Source of the DNA: Arenimonas sp.
Lineage (GTDB): Bacteria; Pseudomonadota; Alphaproteobacteria; Rhizobiales; Rhizobiaceae
Length of the DNA stretch: 64,000 nucleotides
NCBI GenBank assembly: GCA_019459145.1
Contig: JAIBEK010000018.1
Location: 1 to 64,000 of the forward strand
Direction: 5' to 3'
A model generated the notes under the pieces. The model did not search any database. It was not told where the DNA came from and worked only from the letters and a program-made list of their open reading frames with translations. Shown here piece by piece: positions 56,489 to 64,000 of the stretch. A program made the position numbers and the translations under genes. Each line of letters begins with the position of its first letter. The stretch's first letter is position 1.

Positions 56489-58084
56489 TTAGCGATTGTC
56501 CGCAAGGATCATCTCGGCCGCCTTTTCAGCGATCATGATGGTCGGCGAATTGGTGTTGCCGGAGGTAATCGTCGGCATGATCGAGGCGTCGGCGATCCTC
56601 AGCCGTTTCAGTGCCCGCATCCTGAGGCGCGGATCGACGACACTCTGCTCGTCGGCACCCATGCGGCAGGTGCCGACTGGGTGGAAGATCGTCGTGCCGA
56701 TATCGCCGGCCGCGCGCATCAGATCCTCGTCCGACTCGTAGGACGGGCCTGGCTTGAATTCCTGCGGATTATAGCGCGCGAAGGAAGGCTGGCGGGCGAT
56801 CATGCGGGTCAACCGGATCGCTTTTACCGCGACCTCGCGGTCGGCAGGTGCGGTCAGGTAGCGCGGTGCGATCACCGGCTGGGCGGCGAAGTCGGGTGCC
56901 GTCGCATGAACCGAGCCACGGCTTTCCGGCCGCAGATTGCAGACGCTGGCGGTCACAGCCGGGAAGGGATGGACCGGCTCGCCGAACTTCTCCAGCGTCA
57001 CCGGCTGGACGTGATATTGCAGGTCAGGCGTTTCCTTTTCCGGCCCGGAACGGGTGAAGATGCCGAGTTGGCTCGGGGCCATGGCCATGGGGCCGGAGCG
57101 CTTCAGCAGGTATTCGAGACCGATCGAGGCCTTGCCGATCAGGCTCGAAGCCTTCTCGTTGAGCGTCGGTACGCCCGTCACCTTGAAGGCGAGACGAAGT
57201 TGGAGATGGTCCTGCAGGTTCTCGCCGACATCCCGGACTTCCTTTACCACCTCGATACCCGCATTCTTCAGCACCTCGCCGCGGCCGATGCCGGAGCGCT
57301 CGAGTATGTGCGGCGAACCGATCGCGCCGGCGCAGAGAACAGTTTCGCGCTTTGCCGAGAACTGCTTGGTCAAGCCGTCATGGTGGACCTCGACGCCGGT
57401 CACCGTGTCGTTCTCGACAATGAGGCGCTTGACATGGGCCTTGATCATGACGGTCAGGTTGCCGCGCTTGACGGCGGGGCGCAGGAAGGCCTTCGCCGTG
57501 TTCCAGCGGATGCCGGAGCGCTGGTTGACGTCGAAATAGCCGGAACCCTCGTTGCTGCCACGGTTGAAGTCGGCGGTCTCGGGAATGCCGGCTTCCTTGG
57601 CCGCCTGCTGGAAGGCCTCGAGCACCGCCCAGCGGACGCGGGCCTTCTCCACCCGCCATTCGCCGCCTGCGCCGTGCATCTCGTCAGCGCCCTTGTAGAA
57701 GTCCTCCGATTTGCGGAACAGCGGCAGGACATCGTCCCAGCCCCAGCCCTCGCAGCCCATCTGGCGCCACTGGTCGTAGTCATAGGCCTGGCCGCGCATG
57801 TAGATCATGCCGTTGATCGAGGAACAGCCGCCCAGCACCTTGCCGCGCGGATAGCTCAGCGAGCGCCCGTTCAGGCCCTCTTCCTTGGCGGTGGTGAAGC
57901 ACCAGTCGGTGCGCGGATTGTTGATGCAATAGAGATAGCCGACGGGGATGTGTACCCAGTGGTAGTTGTCGCTGCCGCCGGCCTCCAGCAGAAGCACGCG
58001 GGTCGCGCGGTCGGCCGCCAGCCGGTTGGCCATGACGCAGCCGGCGGTTCCGGCGCCGATGACGATATAGTCGTAGCTTTCCAT
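56489..58084 (-). CDS. GMC-family FAD oxidoreductase (choline/alcohol dehydrogenase type)
   Basis: 531-aa flavoenzyme of the glucose-methanol-choline family. The FAD motif YIVIGAGTAGCVMANRL is at residues 6-22, YPRGKVLGGCSSINGMIYMRG near 77-97, and the C-terminal catalytic HPVGTCRMG near 470 with NTNSPTIMIAEKAAEMI at the end. The frame extends upstream into the intergenic hairpin, but the start used fits the family. Substrate alcohol unknown; the choline role is only one possibility. Confidence 0.88.
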   Translation of the reverse strand: MESYDYIVIGAGTAGCVMANRLAADRATRVLLLEAGGSDNYHWVHIPVGYLYCINNPRTDWCFTTAKEEGLNGRSLSYPRGKVLGGCSSINGMIYMRGQAYDYDQWRQMGCEGWGWDDVLPLFRKSEDFYKGADEMHGAGGEWRVEKARVRWAVLEAFQQAAKEAGIPETADFNRGSNEGSGYFDVNQRSGIRWNTAKAFLRPAVKRGNLTVMIKAHVKRLIVENDTVTGVEVHHDGLTKQFSAKRETVLCAGAIGSPHILERSGIGRGEVLKNAGIEVVKEVRDVGENLQDHLQLRLAFKVTGVPTLNEKASSLIGKASIGLEYLLKRSGPMAMAPSQLGIFTRSGPEKETPDLQYHVQPVTLEKFGEPVHPFPAVTASVCNLRPESRGSVHATAPDFAAQPVIAPRYLTAPADREVAVKAIRLTRMIARQPSFARYNPQEFKPGPSYESDEDLMRAAGDIGTTIFHPVGTCRMGADEQSVVDPRLRMRALKRLRIADASIMPTITSGNTNSPTIMIAEKAAEMILADNR

Positions 58085-58106
58085 GTCTTTACCCCGAGGG
58101 ACACCG

Positions 58107-58128
58107 TTCCCGGCCCAAGGGCCGGGAA
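58107..58128 (-). other. Hairpin between livM and the GMC oxidoreductase gene
   Basis: Arms TTCCCGGCCC / GGGCCGGGAA, 10 bp, nearly loop-less (effective CTTG loop). It lies in the 94-base spacer without a following T-run, so it may terminate only partly or stabilise the message. Confidence 0.55.
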
Positions 58129-58178
58129 TTGTCATTTCGCAATTTCAAAGCACTGTTTCGGGCGCGGCTTGGCTGCGC

Positions 58179-59180
58179 TCAGGCGCGATGGTCGAAGCCG
58201 AGCTTGCGTCCGATCCACGATCCGTAGAATTCGCCGACAAGGCCGCGACGGAAGAGCAGAACGCAGACCATGAACACCACGCCGGTGATGACCGTGACGG
58301 GGAAGTCGGAGGTCGCGAGGAAGTTCTGCAGCGCGACGACCAGGCCGGCGCCGAAGATCGGGCCGATGATGGTGCCGATGCCGCCGAGCAGGGTCATCAG
58401 CACGACCTCGCCCGACATCTGCCAGGTCACGTCGGTGAGCGTCGCGAACTGGAAGACCAGCGCCTTGATGCCGCCGGCGAGACCTGCCAGCGCCGCTGAC
58501 ATGACGAAGGCGCCGAGCTTGTAGTGCACGACCGAATAGCCGAGCGAGATGGCGCGGTTCTCGTTCTCGCGGATCGACTTCAGGATCATGCCGAAAGGCG
58601 AGTGGACGAAGCGCCAGATCACGGCCATGGCGATGAGGAAGGCGGCGAGCACGAAATAATACATGTTGGTCGTCACCGACAGGTCGATGAAGCCGAACAG
58701 ATGGCCGCGCGGCACCGACTGGATGCCGTCCTCGCCATGGGTGAAGCCGGCCTGGAGGCAGAAGAAGAAGAACATCTGCGCCAGTGCCAGTGTGATCATG
58801 GTGAAGTAGATGCCCTGGCGGCGAAGCGCGATCAGCCCCATCAGCAGACCGAGCACGGCGGCACCGGCCATGCCGATCAGGATGCCGATCTCGGGCGGCA
58901 CGCCCCATTCCTTGACCGCATGGGCGGTGAAGTAGGCCGCGCCACCGAAGAAGGCGGCATGGCCGAAGGACAGCAGGCCGGTATAGCCGAGCAGCAGGTT
59001 GAAGGCGCTGGCGAAGAGGGCGAAGCACAGAAGCTTCATCACGAAGATCGGATAGACGAGGAAGGGCGCGGCCACAAGCAGGGCCAGAATGACGCCAAGC
59101 AGCGCGTAGCGCAGCAGCGAGGCCTGCGGATGGGTGGAGACGGTGTTGGCCTCAGAGACGGCGGGGGCATGGTGGGACAT
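58179..59180 (-). CDS. livM: Branched-chain amino-acid type ABC transporter permease (LivM family)
   Basis: 333-aa permease with about nine hydrophobic segments. AFNLLLGYTGLLSFGHAAFFGGAAYF near residue 60 is the LivM signature, followed by SPFGMILKSIRENENRAISLGY near 215. Two ATGs three codons apart are possible; the inner one starts one base after the livH stop. The Liv family also carries amides, urea and aromatic acids. Confidence 0.92.
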   Translation of the reverse strand: MSHHAPAVSEANTVSTHPQASLLRYALLGVILALLVAAPFLVYPIFVMKLLCFALFASAFNLLLGYTGLLSFGHAAFFGGAAYFTAHAVKEWGVPPEIGILIGMAGAAVLGLLMGLIALRRQGIYFTMITLALAQMFFFFCLQAGFTHGEDGIQSVPRGHLFGFIDLSVTTNMYYFVLAAFLIAMAVIWRFVHSPFGMILKSIRENENRAISLGYSVVHYKLGAFVMSAALAGLAGGIKALVFQFATLTDVTWQMSGEVVLMTLLGGIGTIIGPIFGAGLVVALQNFLATSDFPVTVITGVVFMVCVLLFRRGLVGEFYGSWIGRKLGFDHRA

Positions 59181-59181
59181 G

Positions 59182-60069
59182 TCAGACATCCTTCCCGAAC
59201 AGGCCTGCCGGACGCAGGATCAGTACGATTGCCATGATGACGAAGATCACGATGTTGGAGGCTTCCGGGTAGAAGACCTTGGTCAGGCCTTCGGCGATGC
59301 CGAGCATGTAGCCGGTGACGATCGCGCCCATGATCGAGCCCATGCCGCCGACGACGACCACGGCGAAGACGACGATGATGATGTTCGTGCCCATCAACGG
59401 CGAGACCTGGTAGATCGGGGCGGCGAGTACACCGGCAAAGGCGGCAAGGGCGGCGCCGAGCGCGTAGGTCAGCGTCAGCAGCAGCGGCACGTTGATGCCG
59501 AAGGACTGGACGAGGACCGGGTTCTCGGTCGCGGCGCGCAGATAGGCGCCGAGCTTGGTCTTTTCGATCAAAAGCCAGGTAGCGAGGCAGGCGAGCATGG
59601 ACAGGATGACGACCCAGCCGCGATAGATCGGCAGCACCATGAAGCCGAGATTGACCGCGCCCTGAAGCTGCGATGGCGCAGGGTAGGGTTGGCCGGAGGC
59701 GCCGAAGAAATAGCGGAACGTGCCCTCGATCGTCAGCGCCAGCCCGAAGGTGAAGAGCAGACCGTAGAGATGGTCGAGCTTGTAGAGCCTCGACAGCATG
59801 GTGCGTTCGATCGCCGCCGAGACCAGACCGACGATGATCGGCGAGGCGACGAGCGCCACCCAGTAGCTTGCGCCACCCTTGGTCAGGAGCAGCAGGGCGA
59901 CGAAGGCGCCGAGCATGTATTGTGCGCCATGGGCGAAGTTGATGACACGCAACAGGCCGAAGATGACCGCCAGGCCAAGGCTGAGCAGCGCATAGAACGA
60001 GCCGTTGATCAGGCCGATCAGCAACTGGCCGAGGAAGGCCTGCAGGGGAATTCCGAAAATCATCATCAT
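59182..60069 (-). CDS. livH: Branched-chain amino-acid type ABC transporter permease (LivH family)
   Basis: 295-aa permease. It reads LLIGLINGSFYALLSLGLAVIFGLLRVINFAHG near the start, split by the family's first two helices, and has GAYLRAATENPVLVQSFGIN near residue 190. Four bases separate it from livF. Typical LivH length and topology. Confidence 0.93.
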   Translation of the reverse strand: MMMIFGIPLQAFLGQLLIGLINGSFYALLSLGLAVIFGLLRVINFAHGAQYMLGAFVALLLLTKGGASYWVALVASPIIVGLVSAAIERTMLSRLYKLDHLYGLLFTFGLALTIEGTFRYFFGASGQPYPAPSQLQGAVNLGFMVLPIYRGWVVILSMLACLATWLLIEKTKLGAYLRAATENPVLVQSFGINVPLLLTLTYALGAALAAFAGVLAAPIYQVSPLMGTNIIIVVFAVVVVGGMGSIMGAIVTGYMLGIAEGLTKVFYPEASNIVIFVIMAIVLILRPAGLFGKDV

Positions 60070-60073
60070 CGTC

Positions 60074-60775
60074 TCAGACCCCCAGAACCTTGTTGAGCAT
60101 ATCCATGCGCTCGGGCAGAAGGCCGACCGGGAATTCGGCGACCATCTGGCCGTGATCCATGAGATAGAAGCGGTCGGCGATCTTGGAGGCGAAGCGGAAG
60201 TTCTGTTCGACGAGCACGACGGTCATGCCGCGCTCCTTGAGCTTGACCAGGACCTCGCCGATGCGCTGGATGATGACCGGGGCAAGGCCTTCGGTCGGCT
60301 CGTCGAGCAGCAGGCAGCGGGCGCCGGTGCGCAGGATGCGGGCCATGGCGAGCATCTGCTGTTCGCCCCCGGACAGTTTGGTGCCCGGGCTGTTGCGGCG
60401 CTCCTCGAGATTGGGAAAGAGCTCGTAGATTTCCTCCACGCTCATCCCGCCCTTGGCGACCACCGGCGGCAGCATCAGGTTTTCCTCGACCGAAAGGGTC
60501 GCGAAGATGCCGCGCTCTTCCGGCACGAAGCCGAGGCCGGCGCGGGCCGACTTGTGCAGCGGGACCGACATCATGTCCTGGCCGGCGAAGGTGATTTCGC
60601 CCGAGCGCTTGCGCAGGATGCCCATGATGGTCCTGAGCGTCGTGGTCTTGCCCATGCCGTTGCGGCCGAGAATGCAGATCATTTCGCCTTCATTGACGTA
60701 GAGATCGACGCCATGAAGCACGTGGCTTTCGCCATACCAGGCCTGGAGCCCGGCGACGTTCAAGAGCGGTGCCAT
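60074..60775 (-). CDS. livF: Branched-chain amino-acid type ABC transporter ATPase (LivF family)
   Basis: 233-aa ATPase, Walker A GRNGMGKT (37-44), signature KLSGGEQQMLAMARIL, Walker B CLLLDEPTEGLAPVI. The LivF-type VLVEQNFRFA segment is near 192. Its ATG shares one base with the livG stop (TAATG). Confidence 0.93.
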   Translation of the reverse strand: MAPLLNVAGLQAWYGESHVLHGVDLYVNEGEMICILGRNGMGKTTTLRTIMGILRKRSGEITFAGQDMMSVPLHKSARAGLGFVPEERGIFATLSVEENLMLPPVVAKGGMSVEEIYELFPNLEERRNSPGTKLSGGEQQMLAMARILRTGARCLLLDEPTEGLAPVIIQRIGEVLVKLKERGMTVVLVEQNFRFASKIADRFYLMDHGQMVAEFPVGLLPERMDMLNKVLGV

Positions 60776-61554
60776 TAGTCCTCCGTGCCCATATAGGCGG
60801 TGCGCACCCGTGGATCCTGGCTGACGCTGGCGTAGTCGCCTTCGGCGATGATCTCGCCGCGCTGCAGGACGGTGACGTGGTGGCAGATGTCGGCGACGAC
60901 AGAAAGATTGTGCTCGACCATCAGCACGGCGCGATGGCGTGCGACCTCGCGGATGATGTCGGCGACCATGCGCACGTCCTCCTGACCCATGCCGGCCATC
61001 GGTTCATCGAGCAGCAGGACTTCCGGGTCGAGCGCGAGCGTCGTTGCGATCTCCAGCACGCGCTTGCGGCCATAGGACAGGTCGGCGGCGCGCGTGTGGA
61101 GATAGGGGGTGAGGCCGAGTTCGGCGATCAGGACCTCCGCCCGGCCGTTCAGACGGTCGAGCGAAGAAAGCGGCAGCCAGAACTGGACGGCCAGTTCATT
61201 CGGCCGCTGGAGGGCGATGCGGACGTTTTCGAGCACGGTCAGGTGCGGAAAGACGGCCGAGATCTGGAACGACCGCACCATGCCCATGCGCGCGATCTTG
61301 TCGGGCTTGGTATTGGTGATGTCGGTCCCGAGAAGGGTGATCTTTCCCCGGGTGGGCTGCAGGAACTTGGTCAGGAGGTTGAACACCGTCGTCTTGCCGG
61401 CACCGTTGGGCCCGATCAGGGCATGGATACGGGCGTGGTGGACGTCGAGATCGACGTTGTTCACGGCAGTGAAGCCGAAGAAATCCTTGCCAAGGCCGCG
61501 GGCGGAAAGGACCACCCGCGGCTCGTCCTGCTGGTGCACAGGATCATTGCTCAT
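60775..61554 (-). CDS. livG: Branched-chain amino-acid type ABC transporter ATPase (LivG family)
   Basis: 259-aa ATPase, Walker A GPNGAGKT (48-55), FQISAVFPHLTVLENVRIAL near 96, a DLSYGRKRVLEIATTLAL signature (LSYGR in place of LSGGQ, common in LivG), and Walker B VLLLDEPMAGM. It begins 25 bases after livK. Confidence 0.93.
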   Translation of the reverse strand: MSNDPVHQQDEPRVVLSARGLGKDFFGFTAVNNVDLDVHHARIHALIGPNGAGKTTVFNLLTKFLQPTRGKITLLGTDITNTKPDKIARMGMVRSFQISAVFPHLTVLENVRIALQRPNELAVQFWLPLSSLDRLNGRAEVLIAELGLTPYLHTRAADLSYGRKRVLEIATTLALDPEVLLLDEPMAGMGQEDVRMVADIIREVARHRAVLMVEHNLSVVADICHHVTVLQRGEIIAEGDYASVSQDPRVRTAYMGTED

Positions 61555-61579
61555 TTATCTGTCCGCGTTGTTCGGTTGC

Positions 61580-62782
61580 TTACTTGACCAGGGGGCAGCC
61601 GGACTTGGCCGGGTCCATGAAGGCCACGTCGCCGGGGATGGTCGACAGGACATTGTAATAGTCCCAAGCGACATCGCTTTCGCCCGGCTTCTTCACTTCC
61701 ATCAGGTAGACGTCGTGGATCATGCGGCCGTTGGCAGCGACCTTGCCGCCCTTGGCGAAGACGTCGTTGATCGGCAGTTCATGGAGCTTGGCGGCGACCG
61801 CTTCCGTTTCGTCCGTGCCGGCGGCCTCAATGGCCTTCAGGTAGGAGGTGACGGCCGAGTAGGTGCCGGCATGGACCATGTTCGGCATGGCACCGGTGCG
61901 CTCGAAGAAGCGCTTGCCGAAGGCGCGGCTTTCGTCGTCGCGGTTCCAGTAGAAGGCCTCGGTGAGGGTCAACCCCTGTGCGGCTTCAAGGCCGATGCCG
62001 TGGACTTCGGCAAGCGTGAACAGAAGGGCCGCCATGCGCTGGCCGCCGGCGACGATGCCGAATTCAGCGGCCTGCTTGATGGCGTTCTGCGTGTCCATGC
62101 CGGCATTGGCAAGGCCGATGACCTTGGCGCCGGAGGACTGGGCCTGCAGGAGGAACGAGGAATAGTCGGTGGTGGCGAGCGGATGGCGCACGGCGCCGAG
62201 AACCTTGCCGCCCTTCTCCTTGACGAAGTTGCCGGTGTTTTCTTCCAGCGAATAGCCGAAGGCGTAGTCGGCGGTCAGGAAGAACCAGCTGTCGCCGCCC
62301 TGTTCGACCATGGCGCCGCCGGTGCCGACGGCAAGGGCGTAGGTGTCATAGGCCCAGTGGAAGCCGTAAGGCGTGCACTGTTTGCCGGTCAGCTCGGTCG
62401 AGGCCGCGCCGGTGTTGATGGTGATCTTCTTCTTCTCGTTGGACAGGGCCTGAACGGCGAGGCCGACCGACGAGGTGGTCAGTTCCATGATGGTGTCGAC
62501 CTGCTCGGTGTCATACCACTGGCGGGCGATGTTGGATGCGATGTCGGGCTTGTTCTGGTGGTCGGCGGTGACGACTTCGACCGGAACGCCGAGAACCTTG
62601 CTGCCGTAATCCTCGACCGCCATCTTGGCGGCCTCATAGGAGAACTTGCCGCCGAAGTCGGCATAGACGCCGGACTGGTCGTTCAGGATGCCGATCTTCA
62701 CCTTGCCGTCGGACGGCTCGGCGAAGGCCGCCGTGCTGGACGCCAGAACCATGGCCATGGACGCGATGAGCTTGTTGCGCAT
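61580..62782 (-). CDS. livK: Branched-chain amino-acid type ABC transporter binding protein (LivK family)
   Basis: 400-aa periplasmic binding protein. Signal peptide MRNKLIASMAMVLASSTAAFA is followed by VKIGILNDQSGVYADFGGKFSYEAAKMAVEDYG, here read in two parts typical of LivK-like proteins. GGGAGGAG precedes the ATG; the frame runs far upstream into the LysR gene on the other strand, without homology. Ligand unknown. First gene of livKGFHM. Confidence 0.92.
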   Translation of the reverse strand: MRNKLIASMAMVLASSTAAFAEPSDGKVKIGILNDQSGVYADFGGKFSYEAAKMAVEDYGSKVLGVPVEVVTADHQNKPDIASNIARQWYDTEQVDTIMELTTSSVGLAVQALSNEKKKITINTGAASTELTGKQCTPYGFHWAYDTYALAVGTGGAMVEQGGDSWFFLTADYAFGYSLEENTGNFVKEKGGKVLGAVRHPLATTDYSSFLLQAQSSGAKVIGLANAGMDTQNAIKQAAEFGIVAGGQRMAALLFTLAEVHGIGLEAAQGLTLTEAFYWNRDDESRAFGKRFFERTGAMPNMVHAGTYSAVTSYLKAIEAAGTDETEAVAAKLHELPINDVFAKGGKVAANGRMIHDVYLMEVKKPGESDVAWDYYNVLSTIPGDVAFMDPAKSGCPLVK

Positions 62783-62813
62783 TTGATCTCCTCCCAGAGT
62801 GCAGGTCGCGAAC

Positions 62814-62831
62814 CTGTTCAAAATTGACCAG
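62814..62831. promoter_or_regulatory. Operator-like dyad near livK, copy 1
   Basis: CTGTTCA-AAAT-TGACCAG, one mismatch from perfect symmetry, about 30 bases upstream of the livK start. The same dyad occurs again beside the divergent LysR gene. Confidence 0.6.
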
Positions 62832-62920
62832 CCGTACTCCTCAGGACGGCATGTCGAAGGCCATGATCCCGGAAAGCTCCCGTTGACGCAAGCGGAGTTC
62901 CTAACTAAATGCAAACAGGG

Positions 62921-62940
62921 TCTGTTCATTTTTGAACAGA
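62921..62940. promoter_or_regulatory. Operator-like dyad near the LysR gene, copy 2
   Basis: Perfect 8-bp arms TCTGTTCA / TGAACAGA around TTTT, ending 10 bases before the LysR GTG. Shares CTGTTCA-N4-TGA(A/C)CAG with copy 1. Probably bound by the LysR protein at its own promoter. Confidence 0.65.
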
Positions 62941-62950
62941 GGGAGGCTGT

Positions 62951-63892
62951 GTGAGCAATTTCAATTTTACCTGGGACGACCTGCAATTCTTTCTCGCCGT
63001 GGCGCGGACGGGACAGTTGTCGACCGCGGCCCGGCAGCTTCGTTCGAGCCATGCGACGGTCTCGCGGCGGATCGACCGGCTGGAGTTCGCGCTGAAGGTC
63101 AAGCTGTTCGAGCGCAATCCGCGCGGCTACGTGCTGACCGTCATGGGCCAGCGCTTCGTCGAGACGGCGGAGAAGATCGAGCAGGAGACCGAGCGTTTGC
63201 AGGCCGATCTGGCGGGCGGTCCGACGGCCCAGCGCGGGGTGGTGCGGCTCTCGGCGCCGGAGGGGTTTTCCAACTTCTTCTTCACGCACATGTTACCGGA
63301 TTTCACCACCCGACACCCGAATGTCTCGCTCGAACTGGTGACGATCCAGCAGATCATGGCCTTGTCGCGCAAGGAGGCTGACGTCGCAGTGGTCCTCGAT
63401 CCGCCGAAGGGCGGGCCCTACTTTACCGAAAAGCTCACCGACTATCATCTGAAGATCTATGCGACGCGCGATTACATCGCCAGCCGCGGCGAGCCGAAGA
63501 ACAGGGACGAACTGCTGGAACATGCCTTCATCGGCTATATCCAGGACATGATCTTCGCGCCGGGACTGGATTATCTGGGCGACATCCATCCGCGCATCCG
63601 GCCGCACTTCCAGAGTTCCAGCATCTTCGCCCAGCTGACCGCGACCCGCAGCGGGCTGGGACTTTGCGTGCTGCCGATCTTCATTGCCGAGCGCTATCCG
63701 GAATTACAGGTGGTGCTGGAAGACGAGATCGACCTCTGCCGCCATTACTGGATCGCTTGCCATCATGACCTGAGGCAGGTGGCGCGGGTGCGCACCGTGA
63801 TCGAATTCCTGCGCGGCGTGGTCAGCGGCCATGCCGAAGCCTTTACCGGACGCCCCGCGGTCGGGCGCCCGGTCATCGGAGCGGTGGGCTGA
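62951..63892 (+). CDS. LysR-family transcriptional regulator
   Basis: 313-aa LysR regulator, GTG start after GGGAGG. HTH: FTWDDLQFFLAVARTGQLSTAARQLRSSHATVSRRIDRL, then the effector domain starting RGVVRLSAPEGFSNFFFTHML. It is divergent from livK over 168 bases that contain two matching dyads, so it probably controls the liv/GMC/HIBADH operon. Confidence 0.9.
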   Translation: MSNFNFTWDDLQFFLAVARTGQLSTAARQLRSSHATVSRRIDRLEFALKVKLFERNPRGYVLTVMGQRFVETAEKIEQETERLQADLAGGPTAQRGVVRLSAPEGFSNFFFTHMLPDFTTRHPNVSLELVTIQQIMALSRKEADVAVVLDPPKGGPYFTEKLTDYHLKIYATRDYIASRGEPKNRDELLEHAFIGYIQDMIFAPGLDYLGDIHPRIRPHFQSSSIFAQLTATRSGLGLCVLPIFIAERYPELQVVLEDEIDLCRHYWIACHHDLRQVARVRTVIEFLRGVVSGHAEAFTGRPAVGRPVIGAVG

Positions 63893-63894
63893 CG

Positions 63895-64000
63895 TCAGGC
63901 GTTGCGCAACCGGCCCTCGATCAGGTCGAGCACTGTACGGGCCGCTTCCATGACATTGGTGCCGGGCCCGAAGACCGCCGAGACGCCGTGCTGCATCAAG
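63895..64000 (-). CDS. Methylmalonyl-CoA-mutase-like protein, C-terminal end only
   Basis: The last 34 codons of a gene entering from the right edge read QHGVSAVFGPGTNVMEAARTVLDLIEGR before the stop. This matches the end of the B12-binding domain of methylmalonyl-CoA mutases (GV--IFGPGT--...A---L--I). The rest lies outside the window. Confidence 0.6.
   Translation of the reverse strand, partial: LMQHGVSAVFGPGTNVMEAARTVLDLIEGRLRNA

Noticed and set aside
55880..58273. 797-aa open frame on the plus strand opposite the GMC and HIBADH genes
   Set aside because: Shadow of two well-identified minus-strand enzymes; composition typical of antisense GC-rich frames.

Overview
The window is GC-rich, gene-dense DNA that looks like an alphaproteobacterium of the Rhizobiaceae (Rhizobium/Agrobacterium/Shinella/Ensifer type). 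The evidence is a DUF982 protein, a DUF1127-like mini-protein, an IolC kinase fused to DUF2090, an IbpA-IatA-IatP inositol transporter, a degraded thuA, and rhizobial-style palindromic intergenic repeats. No rRNA, tRNA, replication or core housekeeping genes were seen. The content is almost entirely uptake systems, catabolic enzymes and their regulators, as on a chromid, megaplasmid or accessory chromosomal arm. The species cannot be named from this sequence alone.

Layout. 0.1-1.9 kb: TRAP permeases DctQ/DctM. 2.4-7.8 kb: a dipeptide-type ABC operon dppABCDF, followed by a GlxA/AraC-type regulator. 9.0-9.2 kb: a 56-aa DUF1127-like gene on the minus strand. 9.3-15.8 kb: the tripartite tricarboxylate transporter tctCBA, a lone ABC-type binding protein, and the divergent two-component system tctDE. 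15.8-20.8 kb: a yhiI-rbbA-yhhJ export/ribosome-associated ABC operon. 20.9-28.3 kb: a second peptide-type ABC operon ending in an amidase and interrupted by palindromic repeats. 28.6-29.9 kb: DUF982 and a PfkB kinase. 30.0-45.4 kb: an inositol island with a thuA remnant, iolG divergent from iolR, then iolC-iolD-iolE-(81-aa membrane protein)-iolB, a Gfo/Idh dehydrogenase, an SDR, a DUF3833 protein, and on the minus strand ibpA-iatA-iatP preceded by a TIM-barrel isomerase. 45.5-49.0 kb: a HI0933-type flavoprotein, an aminotransferase and a LysR regulator. 49.2-55.0 kb: a ureohydrolase and a polyamine-type ABC transporter whose operon is split by a Phd/PIN toxin-antitoxin pair. 55.0-55.6 kb: a 641-bp gap full of hairpins. 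55.6-62.8 kb: livKGFHM followed by a GMC oxidoreductase and a 3-hydroxyisobutyrate dehydrogenase. 63.0-63.9 kb: a LysR regulator. The right edge holds the end of a methylmalonyl-CoA-mutase-like gene.

How the parts work together. The inositol island is nearly self-contained. IbpA/IatA/IatP import inositol, IolG oxidises it, IolE and IolD dehydrate and open the ring, IolB isomerises the product, and IolC-DUF2090 phosphorylates and probably cleaves it. Only the methylmalonate-semialdehyde dehydrogenase IolA is missing here. IolR-type dyads (GGAA-N6-TTCC or close variants) sit in front of iolR/iolG, iolC and ibpA, which suggests one regulon.

The most interesting non-routine observations are: the two-lesion thuA remnant; the near-perfect IolR palindrome upstream of ibpA; the matched pair of dyads between livK and its divergent LysR gene; the lower-GC toxin-antitoxin pair inside a polyamine ABC operon; the tandem hairpins at 55.2-55.5 kb; the translationally coupled 81-aa membrane protein inside the iol operon; and the orphan binding protein beside TctDE. 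I did not find anything that clearly amounts to a wholly new multi-gene system.
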